Position numbers and translations under genes: made by a program. A stretch of 64,000 nt of DNA. Source: Aliarcobacter cryaerophilus ATCC 43158. Its GTDB lineage: Bacteria > Campylobacterota > Campylobacteria > Campylobacterales > Arcobacteraceae. The notes beneath the pieces were generated by a model. That model worked only from the letters and a program-made list of their open reading frames with translations, was not told where the DNA came from and did not search any database. The stretch covers positions 62,001-126,000 of the forward strand of contig NZ_CP032823.1 of assembly GCF_003660105.1 (NCBI RefSeq). The letters run 5' to 3'. Position 1 is the stretch's first letter. Each line of letters starts with the position of its first letter. Positions 55,949-64,000 of the stretch are shown in pieces.

Positions 55949-57320
55949 TCAACTTATAGAAGAAGTAATTAAAAAATTATATTCTGTGCAAAATAAATTA
56001 AAAAATTCTTTAATAATAGCAATATTTAAAGCTCATTTTGCAGATTATGATTTTTCAATTGAAAATTTCACCTCTTTAATTAACGAATTTATCAATAATA
56101 ATAATAAATTAGGTTTGTTAAAAGAAACAGACCTAAATGATTTATATGATGAATTAAATAGATTTTTAAACTATACTGATAATGAAAATAAAATGCTTTC
56201 TTATAAAGTTCCTTTACTAGATAGTATAAATATTATTATAGATTATTTTAATAAATTAAAAGATAAACCCAATATCAAAATAAAAGTTATAAATCAACCA
56301 AAAATTTCAGAAGATGAATTCTCTAAAAGATATGATAGATTGGCAACTCTATTAAATTATAGTAGCGAAGAAAGTAATTTGATTTTACATACAAAATTAG
56401 GGAATCAGCCATTTAAACTTTTTCAAAATGATAGTGGTTCTATAATAATAAATACAGGAATCTCAGAAAATGATAATATTTCTATATCAAAAAGTAGATT
56501 AATTGATATTATTTATAAAAATAAAAATTATTCAAAAGATGAAGTTTATCTTACTGTTGTTATTGAAAAAATACTTGATAATACTATTTTTGATAATTTT
56601 GAAAGACAAAATGATTTTGATGGACTACCAAACATAATATTAGAATCAAAAATTAAAGATTTAGAAAAAAAGAATTTTGAAGTTTTAGGACAATTTAGTG
56701 AGTTAAAAAATCTTTTTGAAAAAAGAGAAACAGAATTTGCTGAAGTTAGTGAAATATTAGAAAAATCAAAAACTTTGGAAAGTGAATTTGATAATGCAAA
56801 AGAAGCTGTTCTTAAAAATATAGAACTTAAACAAGCAACAACTTATTGGGAAGAACAAGTAGAAAAATATGATAAAAAATATAAGTTCTATTTTAAAACA
56901 AATATTGGAATAGGAGTAGCTTTAATTATAATTACTTTTCTTTTAATAAATTATACAGGATTATTTATAACTAATATACCTGATTCAGCCGACAAAAAAA
57001 TAACTGAGACAATCTCTCAAATTGCTCATAGTGCATCATTTTTTAATTACATTATATTTATTATGTTTACCACTATTATGGTTTGGATGATGAAAATTTT
57101 AGTAAAAATAATGCTTAGTAATTATCACTTAGCCGTAGATGCAAATGAAAGAGTTATTATGTTAAATACATATCTTGTTTTATTAGAAGATGGAAAAGGA
57201 TTTAAAGAAAGTGATAGAAAAGTAATACTAGATAATATTTTTAGACAAACAAATCATGGAATTATAACTGATGAAACAAGTGTAACTGTTGCTGATATAG
57301 TAAGCTCATTTAAGAAATAA
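55938..57320 (+). CDS. DUF6161-like membrane protein
   Basis: 460 residues. A long N-terminal helical, Asn/Lys/Asp-rich part, a coiled coil (about 230-320), two membrane helices (about 325-345 and 368-388), then [48 protein letters not shown], which I recognise as the C-terminal segment of DUF6161 proteins. Function unknown. It is more AT-rich than mnmG and separates mnmG from nfo, so it may be a later acquisition. Starts inside the end of mnmG (11 bp overlap). Confidence 0.6.
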   Translation: MVDNQLIEEVIKKLYSVQNKLKNSLIIAIFKAHFADYDFSIENFTSLINEFINNNNKLGLLKETDLNDLYDELNRFLNYTDNENKMLSYKVPLLDSINIIIDYFNKLKDKPNIKIKVINQPKISEDEFSKRYDRLATLLNYSSEESNLILHTKLGNQPFKLFQNDSGSIIINTGISENDNISISKSRLIDIIYKNKNYSKDEVYLTVVIEKILDNTIFDNFERQNDFDGLPNIILESKIKDLEKKNFEVLGQFSELKNLFEKRETEFAEVSEILEKSKTLESEFDNAKEAVLKNIELKQATTYWEEQVEKYDKKYKFYFKTNIGIGVALIIITFLLINYTGLFITNIPDSADKKITETISQIAHSASFFNYIIFIMFTTIMVWMMKILVKIMLSNYHLAVDANERVIMLNTYLVLLEDGKGFKESDRKVILDNIFRQTNHGIITDETSVTVADIVSSFKK

Positions 57321-57509
57321 TTTTATATATAATTAATACTAAAGATATAATATAAAAATAGAATTTTTAATAAATAAAAATAAATAAATAAAGTTGTTTC
57401 ATTAATAAAAAACAATAAGCCATAAAATATTATCAATTTTTATTGTACACATATAAAATTTGTTTTAATAAAAAATATTATAAAATCGTTAAAAAAAGGG
57501 ACTTATGTT

Positions 57510-57566
57510 ATGAAAAATCTATTATCAAATTATCCTGAATCTAACATGTTTTGTCAGAAGCAGTAA
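57510..57566 (+). CDS. Possible 18-residue leader ORF upstream of nfo
   Basis: [18 protein letters not shown], with AAGGG 9 bp upstream of its ATG and its stop 2 bp before the nfo ATG. It may be a coupled leader peptide or the start of a lost gene. The remaining 57321-57509 shows nothing but AT-rich sequence. Confidence 0.3.
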   Translation: MKNLLSNYPESNMFCQKQ

Positions 57567-57568
57567 AA

Positions 57569-58429
57569 ATGAAATTTATTGGTGCGCACGTAAGTGCTAG
57601 TGGGGGAGTTTTTAATGCTCCAAAGAATGCTGTTGAAATTGGTGCTAAAGCTTTTGCACTTTTTACAAAAAATCAAAGACAGTGGAGTGCAAAAGCACTT
57701 GATAATAAAACCATAGATTTATGGTTTAAAGAGTTAGAAAAATCAAAAATAGAGCCTAGACATATTTTACCTCACGACTCATATTTGATAAATCTTGGGC
57801 ATCCAGATATTGATGCTAGAGAGAAATCTTTAAATAGTTTTATAGATGAAGTTCAAAGATGTGAAATTTTAGCTCTTGATAGACTAAATTTTCATCCAGG
57901 TTCTCATTTGAGACAAATTAGTGAAGAGGAGTGTTTGAATAATATTGCAGAGTCTATGAATATAGTTTTAAATAAAACAAGTGGCGTAAAGCTAGTGCTT
58001 GAAAATACAGCAGGCCAAGGAAGTAATCTTGGATATAAGTTTGAGCATTTGGCTTATATTATAGATAAAATCGAAGATAAGACCAGAGTTGGAGTATGTA
58101 TTGATACTTGTCATATGTTCACTTCGGGTTATGATATTAGAACAAGAGAAGCTTACGATAAAACTTGGGATGAGTTTGGAAAAATTGTAGGATTTGAGTA
58201 TTTAAGTGGAATGCACATAAATGATTCTAAACCTGAGCTTGGAAGTCGTGTTGATAGACACGATAGTTTAGGAGAGGGAAAAATTGGTTGGGATGCGTTT
58301 AAATTTCTTATGAATGATTCTAGAATGGATGATATTCCACTTGTTTTAGAGACTATTGATGAATCTATTTGGGCAAAAGAGATAGAAACTTTATATAGTT
58401 TTATAGAAAATAGCTCAACTACGAAATAG
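57569..58429 (+). CDS. nfo: Endonuclease IV
   Basis: 286 residues from the ATG at 57569 ([13 protein letters not shown]); a TTG at 57551 in frame is not needed. AP endonuclease of base excision repair with three zinc ions: [40 protein letters not shown] and HDSLGEG are the conserved metal-binding blocks. A terminator follows directly. Confidence 0.96.
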   Translation: MKFIGAHVSASGGVFNAPKNAVEIGAKAFALFTKNQRQWSAKALDNKTIDLWFKELEKSKIEPRHILPHDSYLINLGHPDIDAREKSLNSFIDEVQRCEILALDRLNFHPGSHLRQISEEECLNNIAESMNIVLNKTSGVKLVLENTAGQGSNLGYKFEHLAYIIDKIEDKTRVGVCIDTCHMFTSGYDIRTREAYDKTWDEFGKIVGFEYLSGMHINDSKPELGSRVDRHDSLGEGKIGWDAFKFLMNDSRMDDIPLVLETIDESIWAKEIETLYSFIENSSTTK

Positions 58430-58456
58430 AAAAGTGAGAATTTAAAACTCACTTTT
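58430..58456. terminator. Bidirectional terminator between nfo and the SDR gene
   Basis: AAAAGTGAG (58430-58438) and CTCACTTTT (58448-58456) make a perfect 9 bp stem that has an A/T run on both sides, so it can serve both converging genes. Confidence 0.8.
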
Positions 58457-58473
58457 CATAAATAAAGAAAATT

Positions 58474-59286
58474 TTACAATCCAAAAGTTTCAATTATTTT
58501 TTTCTCAAAATCTTCATTGCTTAGCTCTTTTCTAAGAGGAACAAATGTTGTAGCTTCTGCTCCAACTGGAATTGCAATATTACTATTTTCATCTTCAATA
58601 ATATTTTTTACAGCATTTGCGATTGCTATTGGGTCTGGTCCTTCATTTATTGCTTTTGCAACAATTGGAACCAAATGAGAAGTTAATTTCTTATAAGGTG
58701 AATTTTCACTCATAGTTTTTTCATTTATTACTAAACCTTTTTTAACAAAATTTGTTCCAAAAAGTCCAGCTTCAATAGAGTGCACTCTAATATTAAAAGG
58801 TAAAGTTTCAAATCTTAAAGAGTCTGTTATTCCTTCAACTGCATATTTTGATGCATTATAATGAGATAGTAAAGGAAGCCCCATTTTCCCTAAAAATGAG
58901 CTAATATTTATAATAACACCATAATTTTCTTTTCTCATATATGGTAAAACTTCTCTCGTAGTTTTTATAAGTCCAAAAACATTTACATCAAATTGCTTAA
59001 AAATCTCTTCATCTGTACCATCTTCTAAAGTTGATAAAAGACCATAACCAGCATTATTTAGTAAAATATCAATTTTACCTTCAGTATCAATTATCTTTTT
59101 TACAGCATTTTTTATAGAGTCAGTTTTTGTAACATCAAGATATATATAATTTATATTTCCATCACATTTTTCTATATTTTTATCTCTACAACCTGCATAA
59201 ACCTTGTATCCATTTTGAGAAAGTAACTTAGTAGTGGCTTCTCCCATACCTGAAGTAGCACCTGTGATTAAAACAACTTTTGACAT
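58474..59286 (-). CDS. Short-chain dehydrogenase/reductase
   Basis: 270 residues, classical SDR. NAD(P)-binding TGATSGMGEA (near residues 6-15), NNAGYG, catalytic Ser (INISSFLG) and YNASKYA with Tyr/Lys. Substrate unknown. Monocistronic, with AAAGGAG upstream of the ATG at 59286. Confidence 0.9.
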   Translation of the reverse strand: MSKVVLITGATSGMGEATTKLLSQNGYKVYAGCRDKNIEKCDGNINYIYLDVTKTDSIKNAVKKIIDTEGKIDILLNNAGYGLLSTLEDGTDEEIFKQFDVNVFGLIKTTREVLPYMRKENYGVIINISSFLGKMGLPLLSHYNASKYAVEGITDSLRFETLPFNIRVHSIEAGLFGTNFVKKGLVINEKTMSENSPYKKLTSHLVPIVAKAINEGPDPIAIANAVKNIIEDENSNIAIPVGAEATTFVPLRKELSNEDFEKKIIETFGL

Positions 59287-59365
59287 AGAAAACTCCTTTT
59301 ATTTAAATAAAATGGAGTCTATCTTAAAAGAAATTAGTAGATATTGTTTAAAATTAATATCTTAA

Positions 59366-60994
59366 TTATCGAATAAAATTCTTTTTATGCATTGCATACT
59401 CTATGGCATCATTTATATTTGAAAAAGTTGTAACATAATCAAATTTTGCACGTTCTAGTTTTTTCAAAACATTTTGATTTAGTCCTGCAAATATAAGCTT
59501 TTTATTTTTAGCTTCAAAACTATCAACGATTGATTTTAAAGCAACCATTGCTGTCATATCAAGCATTGATACATTTTTCATATTTAAAATTACAATATTT
59601 TTTTGTTCATTTATATTTGCTAAAGTTTTTAAAGCCTTTTGAGCAGCACCAAAAAACATAGGTCCATTTATATCATAGATTAAAATATCTTTTGGTATAT
59701 CTTTATGTGTTTCTAAATTTTCGCTTACAAGCTCAATAGAGTATAAATCAATCGTTCTTTTGATAAATAGTATTGATGCAAGACCAATTCCAACAGCAAC
59801 AGCAACTTCCATATCTATTAAAACAGTCAAAGAAAAACATGTTAGAAGCACATAAATATCATCTTTTGGCGCAGTTTTTAAAATATTTACAAAGTGTTTA
59901 ACTTCACTCATATTCCAAGCAACCATAAGTAAAAGCGCAGATAATGCTGCCATTGGAAGATATGAGATAATTGGAGCAATTAATAAAATAGAAGCTAATA
60001 TAAAAATAGAGTGAACTATTGAAGATAATTTTGTTGTTCCTCCTGAATTTATATTTGCTACTGTTCTTGCAATTGCTGCAGTTGCTGGAATTCCTCCAAA
60101 AAATGGCACTACCATATTTGCAATTCCTTGACCTATTAACTCTTTATTTGGGTCTGTTTTATTTCCAGTCATAGCATCACTTATAACTGCACATAAAAGT
60201 GATTCCAAAGCTCCTAAAATTGCAATTGCAATTGCATGAGGAAGAAGTTTTATTAGTAAATCAATATTTATTTCATGAGGTTTTAAAAACTCCCAAGGAA
60301 GAGAAAATTGTAAAGGAATCGGAGGGATTCCATTTGCAGTTACTCCATCAATAACATAAGTAAAAGTAGAGTTGATTGTTGAAATATTTAAACCATCAAA
60401 AGAGTTAAAAAAAGCTACAAAAATTGTAACAATTCCTAAAGCAACCAAAGCAGCTGGAATTTTACTTTTTGTTTTTCTCCAAATTATTAGTAAAAATAGT
60501 GTTGCACTTGCAGTTAAAAACTCAAAAAGATTAAATGTAGAAAAAGAGTTGAAAAGCAAAACAATTTTATCTATGTAAGTTCCACTAAAATTTTCTATAG
60601 TAAGCCCAAAAAAATCTTTTATTTGAAGAGTTGCAATGACAACTGCAATTCCAGATGTAAATCCAACTGTTACTGGGTAAGGAACTAGCTCTATTAAGTT
60701 ACCAAGTTTAAAAAGTCCAACTAAAACTAAAATAATACCAGATAAAAATCCGCACAAAAGTAGCCCTGTTATTCCAAATTGTTGAACTATTGGGATTAAA
60801 ATAACAATAAAAGCAGCAGTGGGTCCAGAAATATTTACTTTACTACTTCCAAAAATAGCAGCTAAAATTCCTGCAATAATTGCTGTATAAAGACCTAATT
60901 GTGGTGGAACTCCAGTTGCAATTGCAAGTGCCATAGATAAAGGCAATGCAATAATTCCAACTGTAAGTCCTGAAAAGATATTACTTTTTATCAT
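59366..60994 (-). CDS. SulP family anion transporter
   Basis: 542 residues. Starts with SGLTVGIIALPLSMALAIATGVPPQLGLYTAIIAG, the SulP/SLC26 signature, followed by about 12 helices and a C-terminal STAS domain (about 430-540; INGPMFFGAAQKAL ... NVSMLDMTAMVALKSIV). Members carry sulfate, bicarbonate or dicarboxylates; which one is not evident. No carbonic anhydrase gene adjoins it. Confidence 0.9.
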   Translation of the reverse strand: MIKSNIFSGLTVGIIALPLSMALAIATGVPPQLGLYTAIIAGILAAIFGSSKVNISGPTAAFIVILIPIVQQFGITGLLLCGFLSGIILVLVGLFKLGNLIELVPYPVTVGFTSGIAVVIATLQIKDFFGLTIENFSGTYIDKIVLLFNSFSTFNLFEFLTASATLFLLIIWRKTKSKIPAALVALGIVTIFVAFFNSFDGLNISTINSTFTYVIDGVTANGIPPIPLQFSLPWEFLKPHEINIDLLIKLLPHAIAIAILGALESLLCAVISDAMTGNKTDPNKELIGQGIANMVVPFFGGIPATAAIARTVANINSGGTTKLSSIVHSIFILASILLIAPIISYLPMAALSALLLMVAWNMSEVKHFVNILKTAPKDDIYVLLTCFSLTVLIDMEVAVAVGIGLASILFIKRTIDLYSIELVSENLETHKDIPKDILIYDINGPMFFGAAQKALKTLANINEQKNIVILNMKNVSMLDMTAMVALKSIVDSFEAKNKKLIFAGLNQNVLKKLERAKFDYVTTFSNINDAIEYAMHKKNFIR

Positions 60995-61037
60995 CTTTTA
61001 CTCTTTAAAATAGGATTTGCGACCTTTTTAAAAATTT

Positions 61038-61676
61038 TTAGAAGATATAAATATTTGAGTTTTTGTCCTCTTTGTTAGAACTAGCTTTTTTTAGCCAATA
61101 TTCATATTTTATCTGGTCTTTTGCAACTCCATAAAGTCCTTGCTTATAGACATTTGATAATAAATCCTGAGCTTGAAATACTCCATTTTGAGCAGAGAAA
61201 TTAAGTAAATCTATACCTTTTTCGTTATCTATTTTTGTATTTATTCCTTGAAGATAAAATCTTGATAACTGAAATGCTGCAATAGGGTCAATATCGCTAG
61301 ACTCTTTTAGAAGCTCAAAAGATTTATTTATATCTTTTTTAACCCCTTCTCCTTTGTAGTATAAAAGAGCTAATGGCAATTTTGCATAGAGATTTTTATT
61401 CTCATCAGCCATATTTAGGTATTTTAAACTCTCTTTATAATCTTTTTTTGTTGAATAATAAGTTCCTAGTCTAATTTGTGCAAAAGAGTTACTATTTTCT
61501 ATTTTTTTATAGCACTCTAGTTTTTCTTTTTGGGTATCTAAATCTTGACAAATATTTGCTTCTTTTAGAAGTTCATCATAATTTATATCAGAAAAAGTTA
61601 GAAATTCAGGCATTTTTAAAGAACAAGCACTAAAAAGAAAAATAGTAAAAATTGGTAATAAAATATAATTTATCAT
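61038..61676 (-). CDS. Sel1-repeat lipoprotein (paralogue of next gene)
   Basis: 212 residues. Lipoprotein signal LLPIFTIFLFSACSLK (lipobox F-S-A-C) and then TPR/Sel1-like repeats: AQIRLGTYYSTKKDYKESLKYLNMA, AKLPLALLYYKGEGVKKDINKSFELL and AAFQLSRFYLQGINTKIDNEKGIDLL. Sel1 proteins mediate protein contacts. Strong internal similarity to the neighbour at 61680, three bp away, suggests tandem duplication. Confidence 0.8.
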   Translation of the reverse strand: MINYILLPIFTIFLFSACSLKMPEFLTFSDINYDELLKEANICQDLDTQKEKLECYKKIENSNSFAQIRLGTYYSTKKDYKESLKYLNMADENKNLYAKLPLALLYYKGEGVKKDINKSFELLKESSDIDPIAAFQLSRFYLQGINTKIDNEKGIDLLNFSAQNGVFQAQDLLSNVYKQGLYGVAKDQIKYEYWLKKASSNKEDKNSNIYIF

Positions 61677-61679
61677 CTA

Positions 61680-62294
61680 CTATCTACCATAAATTTTTTT
61701 TGTAAAATCTTCTTTTCCATCTTGATATAAATTATCATAAAAAAGAGCTTTTTCATCGTTCGCTTCTATATACTGACCATTTGTATAAACAAGAACTAAA
61801 TCTTTTTGAGCATCTTTTACTTCATTTGTAGCAGCATATTCAAGAAGTTCTATAGCTTTTTGTGGATTTCCATTTGAAAAATAGTAGTAAGATAATCTAT
61901 ATGCTGCTATTGGATCAACATCTTCAACATCTTTTAGAAGATTTATAGATTTTTTTTCATCAAATTCTACACCTAAACCATTACCATAAAGAACTGATAA
62001 AAGTGCATTTGCATAGAAATTACCAGCTTTTTGTGCTTTTGTATATCTTTCAAAGGCTTCAGCAGGTCTTCCTTTATCTTGAGCATCAATTCCAAGTCTT
62101 AGCATTGCAAAACTATTTTTTTCTGCTATAAAATCATAACAATCTAACTCAAAAGCCAAGCTATCTCTTTTGCAATCAATATTTACTTGCTCAAGCTCAT
62201 TTGGCAAAACTTTCATAGCTTTTTCATGATTAGCACAAGCACTAAAAAGAGATAAAACTATAAAAATAGAAGAGAACTTAATAACTTTTAGCAT
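61680..62294 (-). CDS. Sel1-repeat lipoprotein
   Basis: 204 residues from the ATG at 62294, which has AAAGGAG about 8 bp upstream; an in-frame start 18 codons earlier lacks this. Signal MLKVIKFSSIFIVLSLFSACANHEK with lipobox F-S-A-C. Repeats FAMLRLGIDAQDKGRPAEAFERYTKA, ANALLSVLYGNGLGVEFDEKKSINLL and AAYRLSYYYFSNGNPQKAIELL parallel those of the gene at 61038, including a DVDPIAAYRLS/DIDPIAAFQLS match. Confidence 0.8.
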   Translation of the reverse strand: MLKVIKFSSIFIVLSLFSACANHEKAMKVLPNELEQVNIDCKRDSLAFELDCYDFIAEKNSFAMLRLGIDAQDKGRPAEAFERYTKAQKAGNFYANALLSVLYGNGLGVEFDEKKSINLLKDVEDVDPIAAYRLSYYYFSNGNPQKAIELLEYAATNEVKDAQKDLVLVYTNGQYIEANDEKALFYDNLYQDGKEDFTKKIYGR

Positions 62295-62411
62295 AATAAA
62301 AGTCTCCTTTAAAAATAAATGCTTGTATTTTATCATTTTTTTATTCATTTGTAGTTAAGACGATTTAAGATAATATATATGCTTAATTAAATTAATATTT
62401 GTAAGGGTTTT

Positions 62412-64000
62412 ATGCAAGAGGTAATAGATTTTTTAAAAGCAAAAAATGTTGAAAAAACAAACTTTTTTAATCAGCTAAAATGTAGTTTAGAAGAAGCAAA
62501 AATTTTGCAGTACCTCTCAAAAGAGTATATAAATGGAAGAGATGTACTAAGTACAATTGATATTTTGGGACAGTTTTATAGTATTGAAAAATATGAACAT
62601 TTGGAAAAACTAAGTTTGATAAAATCTTTACTTGAGTTTGGATGGTTGATTCAAGTTGCGTTTGATCAAGTAAAATTAAATGAAGCTTCAAAATTAGAAC
62701 TTATCAACTCAAGCGTAGCACTTTCTAGTGCCTATTTAAAAATGCTTGAAAGCGGAAATAGTGAGTTTGTATTACCTGAAATAAAAAATTATAGTGACCA
62801 CTTAGAGTACCTTCAAGACCAATTTTTAAAAATTGATATCACTCAACAACTAAATATAGTAAAAAGAAATTTCGATATAAATTCTCCTAGCTCAAATAGA
62901 TTAAAAAATAAGCTTTTACTTGTAGAAAATAGAATAAAAGATAGAATAAATGCAACTACAAACAAAATTCTAATAGAAGAATTTTTTAAAGAACAAGGCT
63001 TGGATGAGCAAGAAAAAATACTATTTTTGGCTCTTCTAAAAGAAGAGTATAGTGGAGGAGATGGAACATTAAGAGAGATGAACTATCTGCTTGAGTTAAT
63101 ATCAAATGATGATTATGAGAAGATAAAATATAGAAGTTTACTTGAAGAGAGCTCAACTTTGATTTCAAAAAATTTGGTTGATTATGATGAGGTTTTAACA
63201 CCATTTGGTGGAATTAATAGAAACTTTTATATTCCAGATGAAGTTTTGTATAAAATATCTCATCCAAATAAAAAAGGCTCAACAGTTTCAAAAATAAAAC
63301 TTGAAACAATCATAAAAGATCAAGAGATGTTTGAATTAATCTTTGCACAAAAAAGTTTAGATGATGTTGTTTTAAATCCAAAAACAAAAGAGACTTTAAA
63401 TAATCTTTTAAAGCAAGTTGATAAAAGTGTTATAAATAGACTAAAAGCTTGGGGAATAAAAGATAAAAAAAGAGGAATAGATGCAAAAATAATTTTTTAT
63501 GGAGTTGCAGGAACTGGAAAAACAATAACAGCTTTAGCTCTTGCAAAGTCACTAAAAAAAGAGGTTTTAAGTTTTGATTGCTCTAAAATTCTCTCAATGT
63601 ACATAGGTGAGAGTGAAAAAAATGTACGAAATATTTTTGATAAATATAATGAGATAAAAGAGCAAACAAAAACAGAACCAGTTTTACTTTTAAATGAAGC
63701 AGATCAATTTTTAAGTTCAAGAAGCAGTGGAACAGGAAGCAGTGCCGATAAAATGCATAATCAAATGCAAAATATATTTTTGGAGCAAATCGAGAGATTT
63801 GATGGAATTTTAATAGCAACTACAAACTTGCTTGAAAATCTTGATAAAGCATTTTCAAGAAGATTTAACTATAAAATTGAGTTCGTAAAACCAAACCATG
63901 AGCAAAGAGTAGAGCTTTGGAAGAAACTAATTCCAGCAACTTTGCCATTAGAAAAAGATTTTGATTTTGAAAAAATTGCACAACATGAGCTTACAGGTGG
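62412..64000 (+). CDS. AAA-family ATPase, 3' end beyond window
   Basis: At least 529 residues, open to the right edge. A helical N-terminal half without recognised domains, then an AAA domain: Walker A FYGVAGTGKTITAL (about 368), FDCSKILSMYIGESEKNVRNIFDKY, Walker B VLLLNEADQFLSSR (Asn in the place of the usual Asp), sensor 1 LIATTNLLENLDKAFSRRF with the Arg finger. Similar to the Cj0377-type AAA ATPases of Campylobacter. Diverges from the Sel1 genes across a ~115 bp region; ATG at 62412 with AAGGG upstream. Confidence 0.85.
   Translation, partial: MQEVIDFLKAKNVEKTNFFNQLKCSLEEAKILQYLSKEYINGRDVLSTIDILGQFYSIEKYEHLEKLSLIKSLLEFGWLIQVAFDQVKLNEASKLELINSSVALSSAYLKMLESGNSEFVLPEIKNYSDHLEYLQDQFLKIDITQQLNIVKRNFDINSPSSNRLKNKLLLVENRIKDRINATTNKILIEEFFKEQGLDEQEKILFLALLKEEYSGGDGTLREMNYLLELISNDDYEKIKYRSLLEESSTLISKNLVDYDEVLTPFGGINRNFYIPDEVLYKISHPNKKGSTVSKIKLETIIKDQEMFELIFAQKSLDDVVLNPKTKETLNNLLKQVDKSVINRLKAWGIKDKKRGIDAKIIFYGVAGTGKTITALALAKSLKKEVLSFDCSKILSMYIGESEKNVRNIFDKYNEIKEQTKTEPVLLLNEADQFLSSRSSGTGSSADKMHNQMQNIFLEQIERFDGILIATTNLLENLDKAFSRRFNYKIEFVKPNHEQRVELWKKLIPATLPLEKDFDFEKIAQHELTG

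Noticed and set aside
62467-63819. Three minus-strand frames opposite the AAA ATPase
   Set aside because: Antisense to a conserved ATPase with Walker motifs; hydrophobic, low-information sequence.

Overview
The window comes from an AT-rich member of the Campylobacterota, most likely Arcobacter/Aliarcobacter. The evidence is the 16S gene itself, the ClpX/LpxA/FabZ/LpxB gene order, short intergenic gaps and a Cts-type (Campylobacter transformation system) gene cluster. Species is not resolved by eye.

Layout. 1-1055: the end of a mobile element, with a GmtY-like tyrosine recombinase running off the left edge, abutting a 5'-truncated yaaA. 1450-7439: ordinary housekeeping genes (zntB, an MFS transporter, an RDD protein, pyrE, frr, secG, a BioC-like methyltransferase, a ThiD2-like protein, a Bax inhibitor-1 family protein). 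7553-13319: rRNA operon A (16S, tRNA-Ile, tRNA-Ala, 23S, 5S). 13435-16483: era, then genes of a type II secretion-like/competence machine. 16484-30434: a ~14 kb island sitting inside the ATPase gene (ctsE/gspE-like). 30435-40072: the rest of the ATPase, the inner-membrane platform protein, corA, folE, a Fur-type iron ABC transporter, pabA, a membrane glycosyltransferase and a pseudopilin. 40083-45849: rRNA operon B, an apparently identical direct copy of operon A. 45968-64000: comEA, a lipoprotein with an apparent AUA start, queH, lpxB-fabZ-lpxA-clpX-mreB-mreC, riboflavin synthase, mnmG, a DUF6161-like membrane protein, nfo, a short-chain dehydrogenase, a SulP transporter, two Sel1-type lipoproteins and an AAA ATPase cut by the right edge.

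The most interesting part is the island at 16484-30434. Its right half is a tight operon of three tyrosine recombinase-like proteins plus a small coiled-coil protein, in the style of Tn554 TnpABC, RIT or gamma-mobile-trio modules. Its left half carries candidate defence cargo: a 1216-residue protein with a C-terminal PD-(D/E)xK nuclease motif, an Apea-like HEPN protein and a DUF1090 protein. Between them lie a degenerate integrase remnant and an XRE regulator divergent from two unknown genes. The two halves of the ATPase rejoin in frame as RLSTLPTIEAES, the conserved family motif, so the island appears to have cut a working competence-type ATPase without loss of coding sequence. A second, related element interrupts yaaA at the left edge.

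The two rRNA operons are in the same orientation and flank a 26.8 kb segment that includes era, the competence cluster and the island, so recombination between them could delete or duplicate all of it.
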